A DNA stretch of 64,000 nt from Effrenium voratum (GCA_963377175.1 CAUJNA010001757.1:606268-670267); one strand, 5' to 3'; shown: positions 20,937-31,316, numbered from the stretch's first letter. Notes: a model not told the origin generated them from the sequence alone. Program-made: numbers and translations.

Positions 20937-21712
20937 TGGTCTTTAAATCGATGACTTTGACCATTTCTTTCGACGCGGGTTCCTTCCTAGGAGAAACTTT
21001 GATGAGCTTTCCGAGGTTTTCGGCGAGTTCCTGGTCATCAATGGTGTCCTCCTGACCTGGCATCTCTGCCGGCAAATCCTTCTCCAAGAGCGGCGCATCC
21101 AACGCAGCTGGATCAGACGTTTCAGGAGCATACTCAAGCCCTGGCATTACGCCATTCATGTGCAATAAGTGCCGTTCAACCATTGGAAAAGTGAATTCGA
21201 AAGCCGGACATTTAATCTGATTGACCCTCAGCGGAGCAATGGGTTGATCATAGTCCTTCTCCATCAAACCCCGCAAAGGAACAACGAGAAATTCATGACG
21301 CCAAAGAAAGTCAGGATGGATAGGATATCCCAGAAATATTCCCGCCCTGGAGGTAGGTTCAAACTTCAACGGTTTGTTGGGTCGATTCTTTGGGCCAGTC
21401 CAAAAGTTGACTTGACAACCAAATGGCAAATATGGTCCAGGAAAATACTGGCCAAAACGTACCTTCCAAGGTGAATGATAATCTGGGTGGTCCGTGATGT
21501 TGTGCGCCATGCCAATATGAATGGTGCAAACCAGCATCTTCAAGATTAGCCCTCGTGCCCTCAATAGTTGCTCTAACATTCCTCTCAGCAATGGCATTGG
21601 TTTTGGAAATGTAGTTCGTACTTTCAACATGCTTCCATTCCAATTGATCCGCAGCTTTCACAAGTTCAGGAGCCCGATCGCTGTAAAATATGTTCCTCCC
21701 CGGTGCGAACAA
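20680..21712 (-). pseudogene. pol: Element 2 integrase, C-terminal half, and acidic linker
   Basis: The frame 21359-21712 carries the second and third catalytic positions: NIFYSDRAPELVKAAD (Asp) and NYISKTNAIAERNVRATIEG (Glu). A frameshift near 21480 moves the sequence into the frame 20680-21630, where WKVRFGQYFPGPYLPFGCQV, EPTSRAGIFLGYPIHP and WRHEFLVVPLRGL form the integrase C-terminal region. An acidic linker follows with TIDDQELAENLGKLIKV. Confidence 0.82.
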
Positions 21713-22487
21713 AGTGCTTGAAGGCCATTACACATTGATGAGAGGTCTTGCGTGCTGCTGGATAAACGTAATGGAAATCTGTAGCGACGTCTCGAACAAC
21801 GAGTGCAACCTTGGATTGATCGATGCCAATCTCGCGGTCATCTGAAGTTCTGAGATGGTCCGCCGTAAGGTGATCGCCAAACTTCTTAGCCTCGACTTGA
21901 GTGGAACCTCCCTTTTGTCTCGATGGATATTTGTACATCTTTGCCCTGTTGCAAGTCTCGCAAAAGGGGTTCTTAGGAGTGTGGCACATCAAGTGCTGGA
22001 GCGAAGTTGCCTCATCACGCAATGCAGCTTCACCGCGTTCGCGAGGAGCGCCCTTCACAACGGGCTTAGACACGAATGCGGATGCGATGACCCTAGGCGT
22101 GTCTTCATGAGAAATATCAGGGCTTTCCTCCATGGCCTCACCTTCCGGTTGGCTGATGGCATCTTCAAGCAAGAAATCGTCGTTTCCCAACTCATCCCCA
22201 TCATCCTCATTTGTCACAAATATTTCCTCCACAGTTTCAGGTTCTTCGTCAATGACTAAAACTTCATCTTCAATGTCTATTGGAGCTGATGGTAAGGTTG
22301 TGACCTTTGGAATATTCTGCGACATAGCTGGAGCAGCGTTCTCGGTCTCAGAAGGAATGAATGGTACGTTGTCCTTGGCCTCAAGCTTGATGCGTGAACC
22401 ATCCGGCAATCTGAAGTAAGGTCTGCTGTGTGCTCTCCAAACGAAGTCATATCCGTCCTTTAGACATCTCATACCCACGGATAACAC
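21666..22487 (-). pseudogene. pol: Element 2 acidic spacer, pre-integrase zinc domain and integrase N-terminal half
   Basis: A 273-residue frame. It opens with the tail of the protease (SVGMRCLKDGYDFVWRAH), passes through an Asp/Glu-rich spacer and reaches LQHLMCHTPKNPFCETCNRA. In that block the zinc module keeps one H and C-x2-C; the first His of the usual H-x3-H is replaced or shifted (H-x3-H reads HLMCH). The integrase follows with FGDHLTADHL, holding the first catalytic Asp. A frameshift at about 21710 separates it from the rest. Confidence 0.8.
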
Positions 22488-23161
22488 GGCTGGAGTTTCA
22501 TCAAGAACATATGGCCGGTATCGGTCTGTTTGATCTTGACATTTGCTTGCTCCGTGCCGAAAATGTTCCCATTGGCAGTGGAAAACTTCAGCGGTTGTGA
22601 GGATTCGTAAATACTCCCATTCTGCGCATCAGTTCTCGACAGCAAATCCTGGGCAGCACCAGTATCCGCAATCCATGAAATATGGGAAGAATCCATTGGT
22701 AGATGAGCAACAGCAGCATTTCCCTTCGGAGGGGAAATATCAGGCTTTTCTGGCACGGCCGTTAGGCCTGCGGGGATGCAGGAGTTACAGCCGAAGTCAG
22801 ACTCACATTGAAACTTACATGAAGTCTTTGTGCCCTTTAGCATTCCTTTCACCATTGCTTCATGCATAGTGCCGATAAGAGTTGCATCGGCAATAGCCCT
22901 CTCATCAAACTTGGGAACATAGTTCACCGGAAACTCTTGCGCAAACCTTCTCGACGAGGCAGTGTAGGGCCAAAGCTCGCCGTCAGTCTCATAGCTTGAA
23001 GTGGATGGGCAATCCGTGAGTTGCACACACTTCTTGATACATGGCACACCCTGAAAAATGTCATAATTTACACTAGGCAGGCAAGGGTGCCTGAGAAGAT
23101 TGCCTGCTTTTGTTCTTCTTCTTTTTCTTGTCTCTCGGCGATGCCTTGGGGGTGTCTCCAC
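22469..23161 (-). pseudogene. pol: Element 2 aspartic protease
   Basis: A 230-residue frame overlapping the end of gag by about 90 bp in a different frame. A Cys-containing spacer is followed by ISWIADTGAAQDLLSR, the D-T-G-A active-site loop, and by KFSTANGNIFGTEQANVKIK, a flap-like segment. This part of the polyprotein is intact up to the frameshift into the next frame at about 22480. It would process Gag-Pol. The overlap with gag suggests either programmed frameshifting or a lesion; the lack of a stop-free joined frame prevents a choice. Confidence 0.83.
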
Positions 23162-25190
23162 TAGTGGTTTTGTCGGCCTTTGGGGCTGGAGCCGCTTTGG
23201 AAGTTGCGGGGTGCTGCCAAGGGCAGTCCTTTCGTCTCTCGCATCTGTTCGCTTTGAAAAATTTGCATACCTGGGGCTTCGATCCAGGGGGACTCTGCGA
23301 ACGGTACTTCCTTGGGGTCTGAGATCTTGATCCGTCCTTCTTGCCTTTCCCCTTACCCTTAGGTGCCTTCACATGTTCAAATCGGCAGTCTGATCCATAG
23401 GTGCGTTGGCCAGTTTGGAACTTAACACATACACCCTTGGGGATTCCAGGAACAGCAGGATTGTTCGATGGAGTCCGACCACGTCCTGTCGTGTTGCTCG
23501 ACATAGCATCCCACATGTGAACAAGCTGCTTCCGTTCCAAATAACTCCTCGGCGCATCGATCAAGAACTTATAGGAGTGCTTCTCCGACCCTTCCTCCGC
23601 CCGCTCTTGCTCATTGAGATCATGGTTGAGGGGACGAAATTTACGGATCTGGCGGTGGAACAGCGCTTTGAGGGTCTTCTCGCTCTGCTCATTGCCCATG
23701 ACCGTGTCCCATCTCGTCATGAAGTTCTTCAGGTCCTCGTTGATGAGCTGGACAGAAAGCAAATCCTCGAAATCATAAATAGCAGCATGTTTGATATTCG
23801 TGCTGAAGTGCTTGTGGATCATCAAGAGAATCTGGCGGCCCCTCGCGTATCGTCTCCCCTTTGCCTCTTGCTCTTTGAAAATATCGACTTGCCGCGCGAG
23901 GTCACCCTCCAAGATGTTCGTCAACGCCGACGCCAGCTTTGCATCAAGATGAACAAACATGCCTGATTCACGAAGGACTTCAACTGTCTGACCAGGGAAC
24001 CAAGTTGCCTCAATCCACTCAAATGCGTTTTCGGGCTGGTCAGAAGTAGCAACAACAGCATCCCTAACTTTGATCCTCCAGTTACGGTACTGTTCGGGCT
24101 TCGGGAAACGGGGGATTTGAATTCCATCACCCTCCTTTACACGAACGCGTTCCGTTGTTGGATCGCCGGAAGTTCCTAAGTGCTTCAGTAGCTTTCGTCG
24201 AAACGACTCATCAGACGCTGTAGACGATGGTGATGAAGAGGATGAAGGAGAAGATGATGGATCTCGTCGCCTCTGATGCCTCCGGTCCTTCGTCTTTTTC
24301 TTCTTCTTGTCCTTCTCATCTCCGCCATCTCCGTCATCACCAGGCCAGGTAGCAGCATCAGCCACGACCCCGGCGGGAACGGATCCATCTTTGCTGTAGG
24401 GCTCGCTCCCGACCTTCGTCCAACTGTGCGAGCAAGCATTCGAAAGAAGGTATTGGAGGCATGGCCAATGGAGTTGCTGGAGCTTGCTGAACGGGAGGCT
24501 CAGGAGCCGGAGCAGGTTGGGCAGGCTGTTGTTGTGATTGTGCATCATCTGCTCGACCGTTGCCCTCAGCTCCCTGATCTGCTTCTCCTGTTCGCTGATC
24601 GTGCGCATGGCGCTGCGACACTTTATCTTGGCTTCCCTTTCTGATTTCACAGTGTTGGCACGCTGCTCCGCACTCATCTGAATCTCCAGTCTCATGGCTT
24701 CGGATTGGCTTTGAAGTCCAGCAATGATGTCGCCGTGTCTTGCTTCAGCCATCTGAGCAACCATGGGACCAGTGTCCTGATTCACGAATTGGTTGAACTG
24801 GGGATTGTTCTGAGTAGCGTTGATCTGCTCATAGTTCGTCACCTTCTGGTTGACCGTCATCGAAGGATCGAGGTGAACATTCGCAACATTCTGATTGAAT
24901 TGAGTCATGGACTGTGGCATAGGGTTTCCCCTTGCGAGGTCGGCCTGAGGGTCATACATGACGATATCACCATGCCGACGCCGATCTGATCCAACAGGTG
25001 AAGGAGATCGAGCACCAGACCGCCCAGTCCTTCCACAGTCGCTCCTGGATCGAAGCGATTCGGGGCCCTGACTGCTCAAAGCTTGTCCCTTCCTGATAAG
25101 CTCTCTGGCCACTTGGGAGTTCGCGCGACTTGTTGGTACGTACTGCGAGGCGTCTTCATCGCTCGCATGCTCATCAGGTATGGGACGCAC
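23073..25190 (-). CDS. gag: Element 2 Gag protein
   Basis: An uninterrupted 705-codon frame starting 26 bases inside the primer-binding site region. Residues 155-220 form a coiled coil (SEAMRLEIQMSAEQRANTVK and onward). Residues 292-330 are a Lys/Arg then Ser-rich linker. Residues 350-560 are the copia Gag core (IPRFPKPEQYRNWRIKVRDA, LIDAPRSYLERKQLVHMW). Residues 588-606 are a CCCH finger with its second Cys changed to Arg596. Residues 642-660 are an intact C-x7-C-x5-C-x3-H finger. The tail is Lys-rich. A stretch at about 220-250 is hydrophobic and looks frame-shifted. This is the only long intact gene of the element. Confidence 0.85.
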   Translation of the reverse strand: MRPIPDEHASDEDASQYVPTSRANSQVARELIRKGQALSSQGPESLRSRSDCGRTGRSGARSPSPVGSDRRRHGDIVMYDPQADLARGNPMPQSMTQFNQNVANVHLDPSMTVNQKVTNYEQINATQNNPQFNQFVNQDTGPMVAQMAEARHGDIIAGLQSQSEAMRLEIQMSAEQRANTVKSEREAKIKCRSAMRTISEQEKQIRELRATVEQMMHNHNNSLPNLLRLLSLPFSKLQQLHWPCLQYLLSNACSHSWTKVGSEPYSKDGSVPAGVVADAATWPGDDGDGGDEKDKKKKKTKDRRHQRRRDPSSSPSSSSSPSSTASDESFRRKLLKHLGTSGDPTTERVRVKEGDGIQIPRFPKPEQYRNWRIKVRDAVVATSDQPENAFEWIEATWFPGQTVEVLRESGMFVHLDAKLASALTNILEGDLARQVDIFKEQEAKGRRYARGRQILLMIHKHFSTNIKHAAIYDFEDLLSVQLINEDLKNFMTRWDTVMGNEQSEKTLKALFHRQIRKFRPLNHDLNEQERAEEGSEKHSYKFLIDAPRSYLERKQLVHMWDAMSSNTTGRGRTPSNNPAVPGIPKGVCVKFQTGQRTYGSDCRFEHVKAPKGKGKGKKDGSRSQTPRKYRSQSPPGSKPQVCKFFKANRCERRKDCPWQHPATSKAAPAPKADKTTSGDTPKASPRDKKKKKNKSRQSSQAPLPA

Positions 25191-25215
25191 CTAACCCAAC
25201 TCTGTACAGTGAGCT

Positions 25216-25232
25216 GCTTACGGCTGATAACC
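25216..25232 (-). other. Primer-binding site of element 2 (half-tRNA type)
   Basis: The element strand reads GGTTATCAGCCGTAAGC, starting at the base next to the 5' LTR, and matches the element 1 site at 16 of 17 positions. The complement (GCTTACGG-CTGATAA-CC) has the form of a tRNA anticodon stem and loop with anticodon GAT, read up to two bases past the loop. Confidence 0.75.
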
Positions 25233-25392
25233 TATAGAACAGGTTAAACAACCTAGAAGGGTCAACATTCAACCCTGCGATAAGCGCGCTTTTCTTGAGC
25301 CACGCGTGGCGGGTATGACAGAGCTACGCTAGTGAGACACTCATGCAATTGGGGTTATTGAGGTTGATAAATACATCACGTTGCAAACTACA
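25233..25392 (-). repeat. 5' LTR of element 2 (160 bp)
   Basis: Starts TGTAGTTTGCAACG at 25392 on the element strand and ends GTTCTATA at 25233, next to the primer-binding site. The first 105 bp match the 3' LTR; the last 24 bp match the inverted tail at 13917-13940. A sequence CCGCCACGCGTGGCTCAAG lies inside it on the element strand (see findings). At 160 bp this is a short LTR. Confidence 0.88.
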
Positions 25393-25397
25393 AAACC
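25393..25397. other. Target-site duplication AAACC (right copy)
   Basis: AAACC directly follows the outer end of the 5' LTR. Its partner appears as GGTTT at 13941-13945, next to the inverted LTR tail. Five bases is the usual copia duplication length. Confidence 0.7.
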
Positions 25398-26885
25398 CTT
25401 TGGGCTATTGTACTTAGTAAAGCTGGCGGCCCGTCTCTTCTGACCTACATTTCTTCAATGCATTCGCCGGCTTAATCTGCTTTAAAAACTTAAACAATTT
25501 AAGCTGTTTAAATTGCCAGACCCGCTTTGTCCAGTTTATTTAATGTAGATTATTGAAATGGTTTTAACTTGTTTAAACTTTTTGAATTGGTCCAGAGGCC
25601 GCTGTAGCTGCGCGATGTGAAACGTTTAACTCTTTAAATTGGCAGCCCCCCGATCTCAATAAATGAAAATAACTTCTCAATAGTTGAGCTAGTTCATACT
25701 TTAAATGATGTAAATTAGCAAGAAGGCAGACGCCCTTTCCAATTTATGTAATCCCTGCGTTGCCAATAACCCGAAGCATTGAAATGGTTTAGTTATACAA
25801 GGTTTGTAAAGTATACGAATGGGGGCAAGGGCCACTGGGGCTGACACAATTGAACGGCCTCTCTTTTCCAATTTGAATAATCTAAAAGAACAAGCCTTTT
25901 GAATGAATTGAAACTCAATTATGTTCGAACAACAAAGAAGGTTAATGGTTCCAGGGGCCGCTGACTACATAACTCTTTTAAGTTGCAAACCCCGCTGTCC
26001 AATGTAAAAAATAACAACTCATTCAAACTATGTAAATATGCTCATAGACTTCAATCCAGGGGCCGCTGGAGCTGACCGACTGAAGTTATTTGAATTCGCA
26101 GCCCCCTTCCCCAATTCATATTCATTAAGCTGCTTTGGAAACTCGGCCGAAATACTTAAATGACTTAAGTTGCCGGACCCCCTTTCCCAATTTACATAAT
26201 GAAAGCCAAAGTAGTTCAATTGGAAAAGACTGGCTTGCCAATTTTAACGAACAAAACGGTTAATTGGTCTAAATTTTTGAAGTTTTTTGTAAACTGAAAA
26301 AAAGGGGGGCTGGCAACTTGAATAGTTGAAATAAACTAACTGCCTTTAGATAGCTGAGCGCTTTAAATTGGAAAAGGGGGCTGCAAATCTGAATTGCTTA
26401 ACTATTTCTATGTGCTTTAATTTTTTCATTTCGTTCATTGTTGAAATGGGGTTTGGGCCGCTGGGGCTGGCCGATTTAAACCAACTGAAAGATTTACATT
26501 GGCAACCGTCTTTTCAACTTTAGATAAGTTAAGTTTTGAAAACGCTTTACATGTTCCTCTCCAATTTTAAGAAATAGTTTTACATAGGTTAACTCAAACA
26601 AAGAGCTATGGCCGACCCCCTTTTGCATTCTTCAACTTAATTTAACTGGCAGACCCCCTTTGTCAGTTGAAACAGACATTAGCAATAATGTGAATAATTT
26701 AGGCGACTTTAATTGTTGACATTGGCAGATCAACCATTTGCAATTAAAAATAACCCAAACATTTCAAGTAACGCAATCATGCGATTTAGATTAGGCTTAC
26801 CGTGCTTAACTTTTTACATGGGACCAAGCGCCGCCGGGGCTGACCGATTTTTTAATTAGTTTAGCTACTTCAACCATTAACTGGG
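25398..26885 (+). repeat. AT-rich degenerate satellite, island 2
   Basis: About 1.5 kb of TTTAAA-rich sequence with G-run segments (AAATTGGCAGCCCCC and complements). Boxes of GGGGCCGCTGGAGCTGACCGA type lie at about 25822, 26054, 26448 and 26821. Element 2 appears to have inserted into this kind of sequence, because the host part of its left inverted block also has it. No gene is seen. Confidence 0.65.
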
Positions 26886-27247
26886 ATGGCCACAGACCCT
26901 TGGCGAAAAGTATTAGATTATTCTGGGGGATGCAAGGTTCTCCTTTTTACTCGGTCGCCCCTGTCTCTGCGCTGCGGCTGTGCTGCAGAAGCCTGGCGGC
27001 AGGCAGCGAGGGGGAGCGAAAACAAAAACAGGCTAGCCGGAATGGTTTGCAAACACACGGCAGGACGGATAGATTTTTTCCACAAAAGCTCACTAGACTT
27101 GCAGTGAGCCTCTACCCCAAGCGTTCCGGCAAGAAGCCGCAACTACCCCCCAAGTTCAAGTCTGGCTGGAGAAATCCAGCCAAAGTTGAGGCTGGCAGCG
27201 CAGCCCGGCAACAAACCCAGACACATAAAACAAAAAAGTGCTATTAA
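26886..27247 (+). other. Unassigned stretch
   Basis: A 115-codon plus-strand frame (26900-27247) is open but has no recognisable motif and a biased basic composition (SEGERKQKQASRNG). It could be chance. Nothing else is seen. Confidence 0.2.
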
Positions 27248-28003
27248 TTATTTCTGATTATGTTTGTTAAAAGTGCTTTTCTTGTGTTCTTCCTTCGCCG
27301 CTTGCACTGCCAGAACCCACCGGATGGAAGCACGGGGCAACTTAGCCCCTCCTGCAACAAGCTCCGCCATGCGGAGTTGCGCCGTCAGCTCCGCAACCTT
27401 CCGGCGAAGCCCCTCGTTCTCGTCGCGAAGCCGGTGTGACTCATTCCACGCGTTACTCCACCACGTAGTTCTGGAAGCCTTCTGGCGCCCCAGGGCTGCG
27501 ATCCGACACTCCAGCTTCCTCGTGTACGAATCCAGGGGCTCGTCCGGCAACCTCGCGGAAAGAATGTGCTCATCACTCTCACGGCGCAGCCGGCAGGCCC
27601 TTGCGGCCATCTCCGCCTTCTTGTTCCTGCAGCCTCCTGACCTGTCAATACGATTCTTCTCATACCCGCGCTGCTGGTAGACCCTTCTATCCGGGTGGCC
27701 CACTGGTGGAAGACGCGCTTCCGACCACTCGTCGTCCTCCAGCAGCTCAGCCTTGACAACCGCCTCAGGCTTTACCTGGAAGTCCGCCACGGCCCGCGCC
27801 GCCTCCGACTTGATCGTCGCCGCCTTCTGCGGCGTCACCTTCGCTCTTATCCGCTTGGGCCTGTTCGGCGTGGTCTCCGACACCGCTTGGGCGGACACCT
27901 TGGGCGCACATGACTTACCCATATTTGCGCGCGAGCGCAGCAAGGCAAGCTCGAAGAGGGCAATGGCAAGAAACCTTGGAGCATAAAATGCGACTGCTGG
28001 CAA
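27248..28003 (-). CDS. bZIP-like basic protein, 251 residues
   Basis: An uninterrupted frame with clean composition. Residues 126-141 (RNKKAEMAARACRLRR) resemble the bZIP basic region RNKxAAxxCRxRR, with about two extra residues. A helix with leucines at 192, 199 and 206 (heptad spacing) follows much later, at 188-215, so a 50-residue segment separates the basic part from the zipper; this is unusual for bZIP. Three IK/VK-x-E sites (IKSE 64-67, VKPE 77-80, VKAE 83-86) fit a SUMO-acceptor consensus. Met28 (MGKSCAPKV) is as likely a start as Met1. It could be a DNA-binding regulator or only a basic coiled-coil protein. No intron is needed. Confidence 0.5.
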   Translation of the reverse strand: MPAVAFYAPRFLAIALFELALLRSRANMGKSCAPKVSAQAVSETTPNRPKRIRAKVTPQKAATIKSEAARAVADFQVKPEAVVKAELLEDDEWSEARLPPVGHPDRRVYQQRGYEKNRIDRSGGCRNKKAEMAARACRLRRESDEHILSARLPDEPLDSYTRKLECRIAALGRQKASRTTWWSNAWNESHRLRDENEGLRRKVAELTAQLRMAELVAGGAKLPRASIRWVLAVQAAKEEHKKSTFNKHNQK

Positions 28004-29828
28004 GCCTCAGCGCGTAGCACTCAATCCCAGCCAATCTTGAATCAACATCACCACGCCTTGCTTCCACACTCGCACGGGCCGTCGGGCAGGTGAGGGCGGC
28101 CAACCACTGGCGGAACATCGCGTACCTATACACCAAAGCAGAGCCTTGGCTTTGTGTAAAGTCTTGGGGGCAGGACTCCATGCCAATGCCCATTTGGCTG
28201 GGGATTCAATATTTAGGCCACCAACGTCCTCACCAGGAAACAGGCGGAAATGCTAATCGTCACTGGGTTGCCCGTGACTTGCCGGAATCCATGCGCCCTG
28301 CCTTTCAATGTCGGATTTGCTTGCATGTCGGACAAAGGCGTCGAGCCAGCCCCGTGCGCTGGACGCCCGTGTTCTTTCATGCGTGCCTTTGGCTGCACGC
28401 AGGCGCCTTCTCTGTTGGCAGCAGTTGCGCACGCTCCTTGGACCTAAGGAGCTATAAGCTCGGAGAACCTGCGGCGGTACATGAAGCTGCAGGACTTTGC
28501 CAGAATAGGGCCTACTTGTGGCGGAGTGTGGCGGCTTGGCAAATTAGCTTCTCCGCAAGTTACAGGGCATCCCTTCCCAAATGTTCACGTCTATGTAGGT
28601 CCGGTCATGCGTTGGTCCAAGCAGAGGGCCCCTTAAATGCGACTGGGGGATGGTTTTTCGCTGGGAGAATTGCAAGCTGTTGCTGCGGCCGAAGTTCGAG
28701 TCCACCCACTTGTCTCGCCTGCGTCTCAGGTCTGCGGGCAGTTGCCTCGCGAACACGCCGAGCGCCTCGACGTGGAGTACAACTCCAACATGCCGGATAG
28801 CTTGGCTTCTTGGCTGTGATAGGTGTGCGGCAGTTTGCTCAATCTTCGAATTTGGCCTGCAGCATGTTCGTTTGGTTTTGCTCCTTGGGTACTAAGTCGG
28901 CGCTGCTTCGCTGACCTGGCGACTGTGTCGGAAGCGCTGCCGGGGACAAAAAGGGCGTTCCTCTTCACAGTTGCTCAGATTGGTCAGCAAGCCAGACGAG
29001 CAGACTGTCCATCGCAGCGTGTGTTGGATCCGGCATTTAAGTTTCCGCCATGCCAGGACGAACGCACGCCGCTGGCAGGCAGGGCCCGTCCGCCATACCC
29101 GTTGGCCGCAGCTAATTGAAGTTAGTCTGCTTCGTGATTGAAGCGGTTTGTGATTATGCCGTTTGAGGGTAGCTTAAACACTCATTGTCAGGGCTGGGGA
29201 GCGTGTCAGTGCTGAAAATTTGGCTTCGTGTGCCGGAACATTTATTTTTAGACTGAGATGGTGGCATCGCCAGGCTCCAAACGACTAACATGCCTATCTT
29301 AGCTTGGTGACAGGAAAAGCCAAGCGTCTGAGAAGCCGGAACATTTTGATCTTGGCCGGGCGGGGCTTGCACCATGACCAGAGTTACCTCAGGGTGGCAA
29401 AGACACTTGACGGAGCCCATTGGTTCGGAGACCAAGCGCAGTGATAACTTGAAAGCGCAGCTATGCTTCAAACATGTTGGTGGCTATGATAATGGCTACG
29501 GTGTATTGCGGGAGCGTAAAGTTTAAGCTTGCAGCACGCATGCTCGTGGCACCTTTGCCAGAAACAGGCAGCCAGTTCGCTTGCCAGATTTGTTTGTCTT
29601 GACATAAGATACACACAAACCCATCCATACTTACGTATATAAATTCCGTACGCTCACACGACAAAACACGTGGCTGGCTAACTATTTGAGCTTTACTTCC
29701 CAAAGCTGCAGGGCCGTGCCTCCACAGTCATCCGCGCCAGATTATGTTTGCGCTGTGCGACCCCACCTTTTCAGAATTTCAAAAACCGTGGCTGCTACGC
29801 AATAGCTCTGCAGTGACCGCTGCTGTGC
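28004..29828. other. Stretch without a supported gene
   Basis: A 236-codon plus-strand frame (28090-28800) exists, but its composition is rich in Cys, Trp, Arg and Ser with no motif. Two competing plus-strand frames (28250-28447 and 28637-28819) are equally plausible. A decayed gene is possible. A B-box-like GTTCGAGTCC occurs at about 28697 without tRNA context. Confidence 0.25.
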
Positions 29829-29916
29829 GTGCTCCCGGCGTCCCGGCGTCCCGGCGTCCCGTCGCCGTCCCGGCGTCCCGGCGCCGTCCCGGCGTCCCGG
29901 CGGGGTGTCCCGGATC
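29829..29916 (+). repeat. GC-rich tandem repeat (CCCGGCGT)n
   Basis: Imperfect octamers CCCGGCGT with variants CCGTCGCCGT and CCCGGCGCCGT across about 88 bp. Confidence 0.9.
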
Positions 29917-30526
29917 TCAACTTTTCATGCCCAAACGTCATTTTAATAAATTGGCTCAATAGTTCCAACCTGAATCAGGAGGTGCCGGTTCTTTTGAAAA
30001 AAACTAGTTCAATTGCAATCATGGAAAAGCAAGTTGTATCATAATGCGTCCGTGGGTCGAAGACGTTGCCTTTGCACACGGTTCCTGAGGTTCCTGCTCT
30101 TGTTTTTGAAGCGCGGCTTTCACTTAAGTCACTTGCGCGTCAGGCGGCGCCTTGCTGGAAGCATCTACGCTTGTTGGAGACCAGAGCGAGAGAGAAGGAG
30201 AGAGAGAGAGAGAGAGAACTGCCTGCCGTGCCAGCAGCAGAGTCAGCAAGGTAGCTTTGCCGGACACGTTGCTTGGGGCATTGCATGTGTGGCAACAAAA
30301 GTTTGGTTGTTGTGCTTCTGCAGTGCATGAGTGCCTTACATCGGGCGGAACTTTGCAGCCTGTCACGGCTCAGTGGTCAGCACTCATTTCCTTTCCGGAT
30401 TCCGCGATCATTGATAGCTGGCCATGGCTGCGTTCGTTGGGGGCGGGAGGAGGGGCGTTGAACTTCTAATAATACTCTTGTCATGTTTGAGCGCCAAGAA
30501 ATTTAAAAACTAGTTATTGCGACTTG
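29917..30526 (+). other. Unassigned stretch with a short (GA)n run
   Basis: An imperfect (GA)n tract lies at about 30184-30217. Otherwise no gene or repeat is evident. Confidence 0.3.
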
Positions 30527-30716
30527 AGCAACGGCGCCCGAGGAGACGCAGGTGCCGGAGGCGGAGCAGGAGGCGGAGCCGCAGGTGCCGGAGGCGGAGC
30601 GGGAGGCAGCAGCGGCGGAGGCGGAGCAGGAGCAGGAGGCAGTGGCGGAGCCGCAGGCGCCGGAGCAGAAGGCAGCGCCGGAGCAGCCGCAGGCGAAGGT
30701 GCCGCAGGCTAGGGGG
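30527..30716 (+). repeat. GC-rich repeat of GGTGCCGGAGGCGGAGCAG type
   Basis: Short G/C/A-rich units (GGAGGCGGAGC, GCAGGTGCCGGAG) tandemly repeat. In one plus frame they read as an Ala-Glu-Pro-Gln sequence (PEAEQEAEPQ), resembling the Ala/Glu/Pro stretch of the minus-strand gene at 37.1-38.2 kb (EPKALPAEPE). It may be a decayed coding low-complexity region. Confidence 0.7.
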
Positions 30717-30942
30717 CTCGCTTTAGTGTTGCGCCTGTTGTGTGACAAGCTTTGCCAACACGCTGTTGAATAATAGTTGTTAAATTGTTACTTTTTGTTT
30801 GAAACATTGATGTTTGTCCCTCAGGGGCGAAGGCGATGCCTAAGACACTGGCGAAACAAGCCGGATTGCCAATGAAGTCGCCACAAGCCAGCCTCCGGAG
30901 CCGGCCAGCCTCCTGCAAGGCCCGCGCCGGCCTCCAAAGGCA

Positions 30943-31152
30943 ATGCCAAAGGTCGCTCAGCCTGCCGGAGATGCCCCTGTGCCTGCCATGTGCCTGTTGC
31001 CGGACTTGCCAGACTTGCCGGATTTGCCGGCCATGCCGCAGGCGGTGATCCCGGAAGCGCCGGACTTTTTCAATGGCGGAGACGTGCCGATGGTTGACGC
31101 GATGGCCCACACCTGGGATCGCTGCTTCAATGACGCGAAGGCGGGCCATTGC

Positions 31153-31184
<32 letters not shown>

Positions 31185-31239
31185 TTGGTGCTTGTGATGG
31201 TGTCGTTGTTGCTGCTGCTGCTGCTGCTGCTGCTGTTGC

Positions 31240-31314
<75 letters not shown>

Positions 31315-31316
31315 GC

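Larger units (their letters stand above)
13917..25397 (-). mobile_element. Element 2: nearly complete Ty1/copia retrotransposon with extra C-terminal domains
   Basis: The element is bounded by a 160-bp 5' LTR (25233-25392) and a 3' LTR whose first 105 bp lie at 14125-14229. Primer-binding site, gag, protease, integrase, RT and RNase H follow in copia order on the minus strand. About 4 kb of extra sequence lies between RNase H and the 3' LTR, encoding a PCTGG-W segment, a Tpt1/KptA-like domain, a zinc ribbon and a Trp-rich frame. The two LTR copies differ at 4 of 105 positions, so insertion is fairly recent relative to element 1. Frameshifts and stops still interrupt the coding region. Confidence 0.9.

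Noticed and set aside
28090..28800. 236-codon plus-strand ORF as a gene
   Set aside because: Cys/Trp/Arg/Ser-rich composition, no motif, and two other plus frames equally good in the same place.
29941..29960. Spliced-leader match TTGGCTCAA
   Set aside because: Only nine bases match, with none of the upstream leader; expected by chance.
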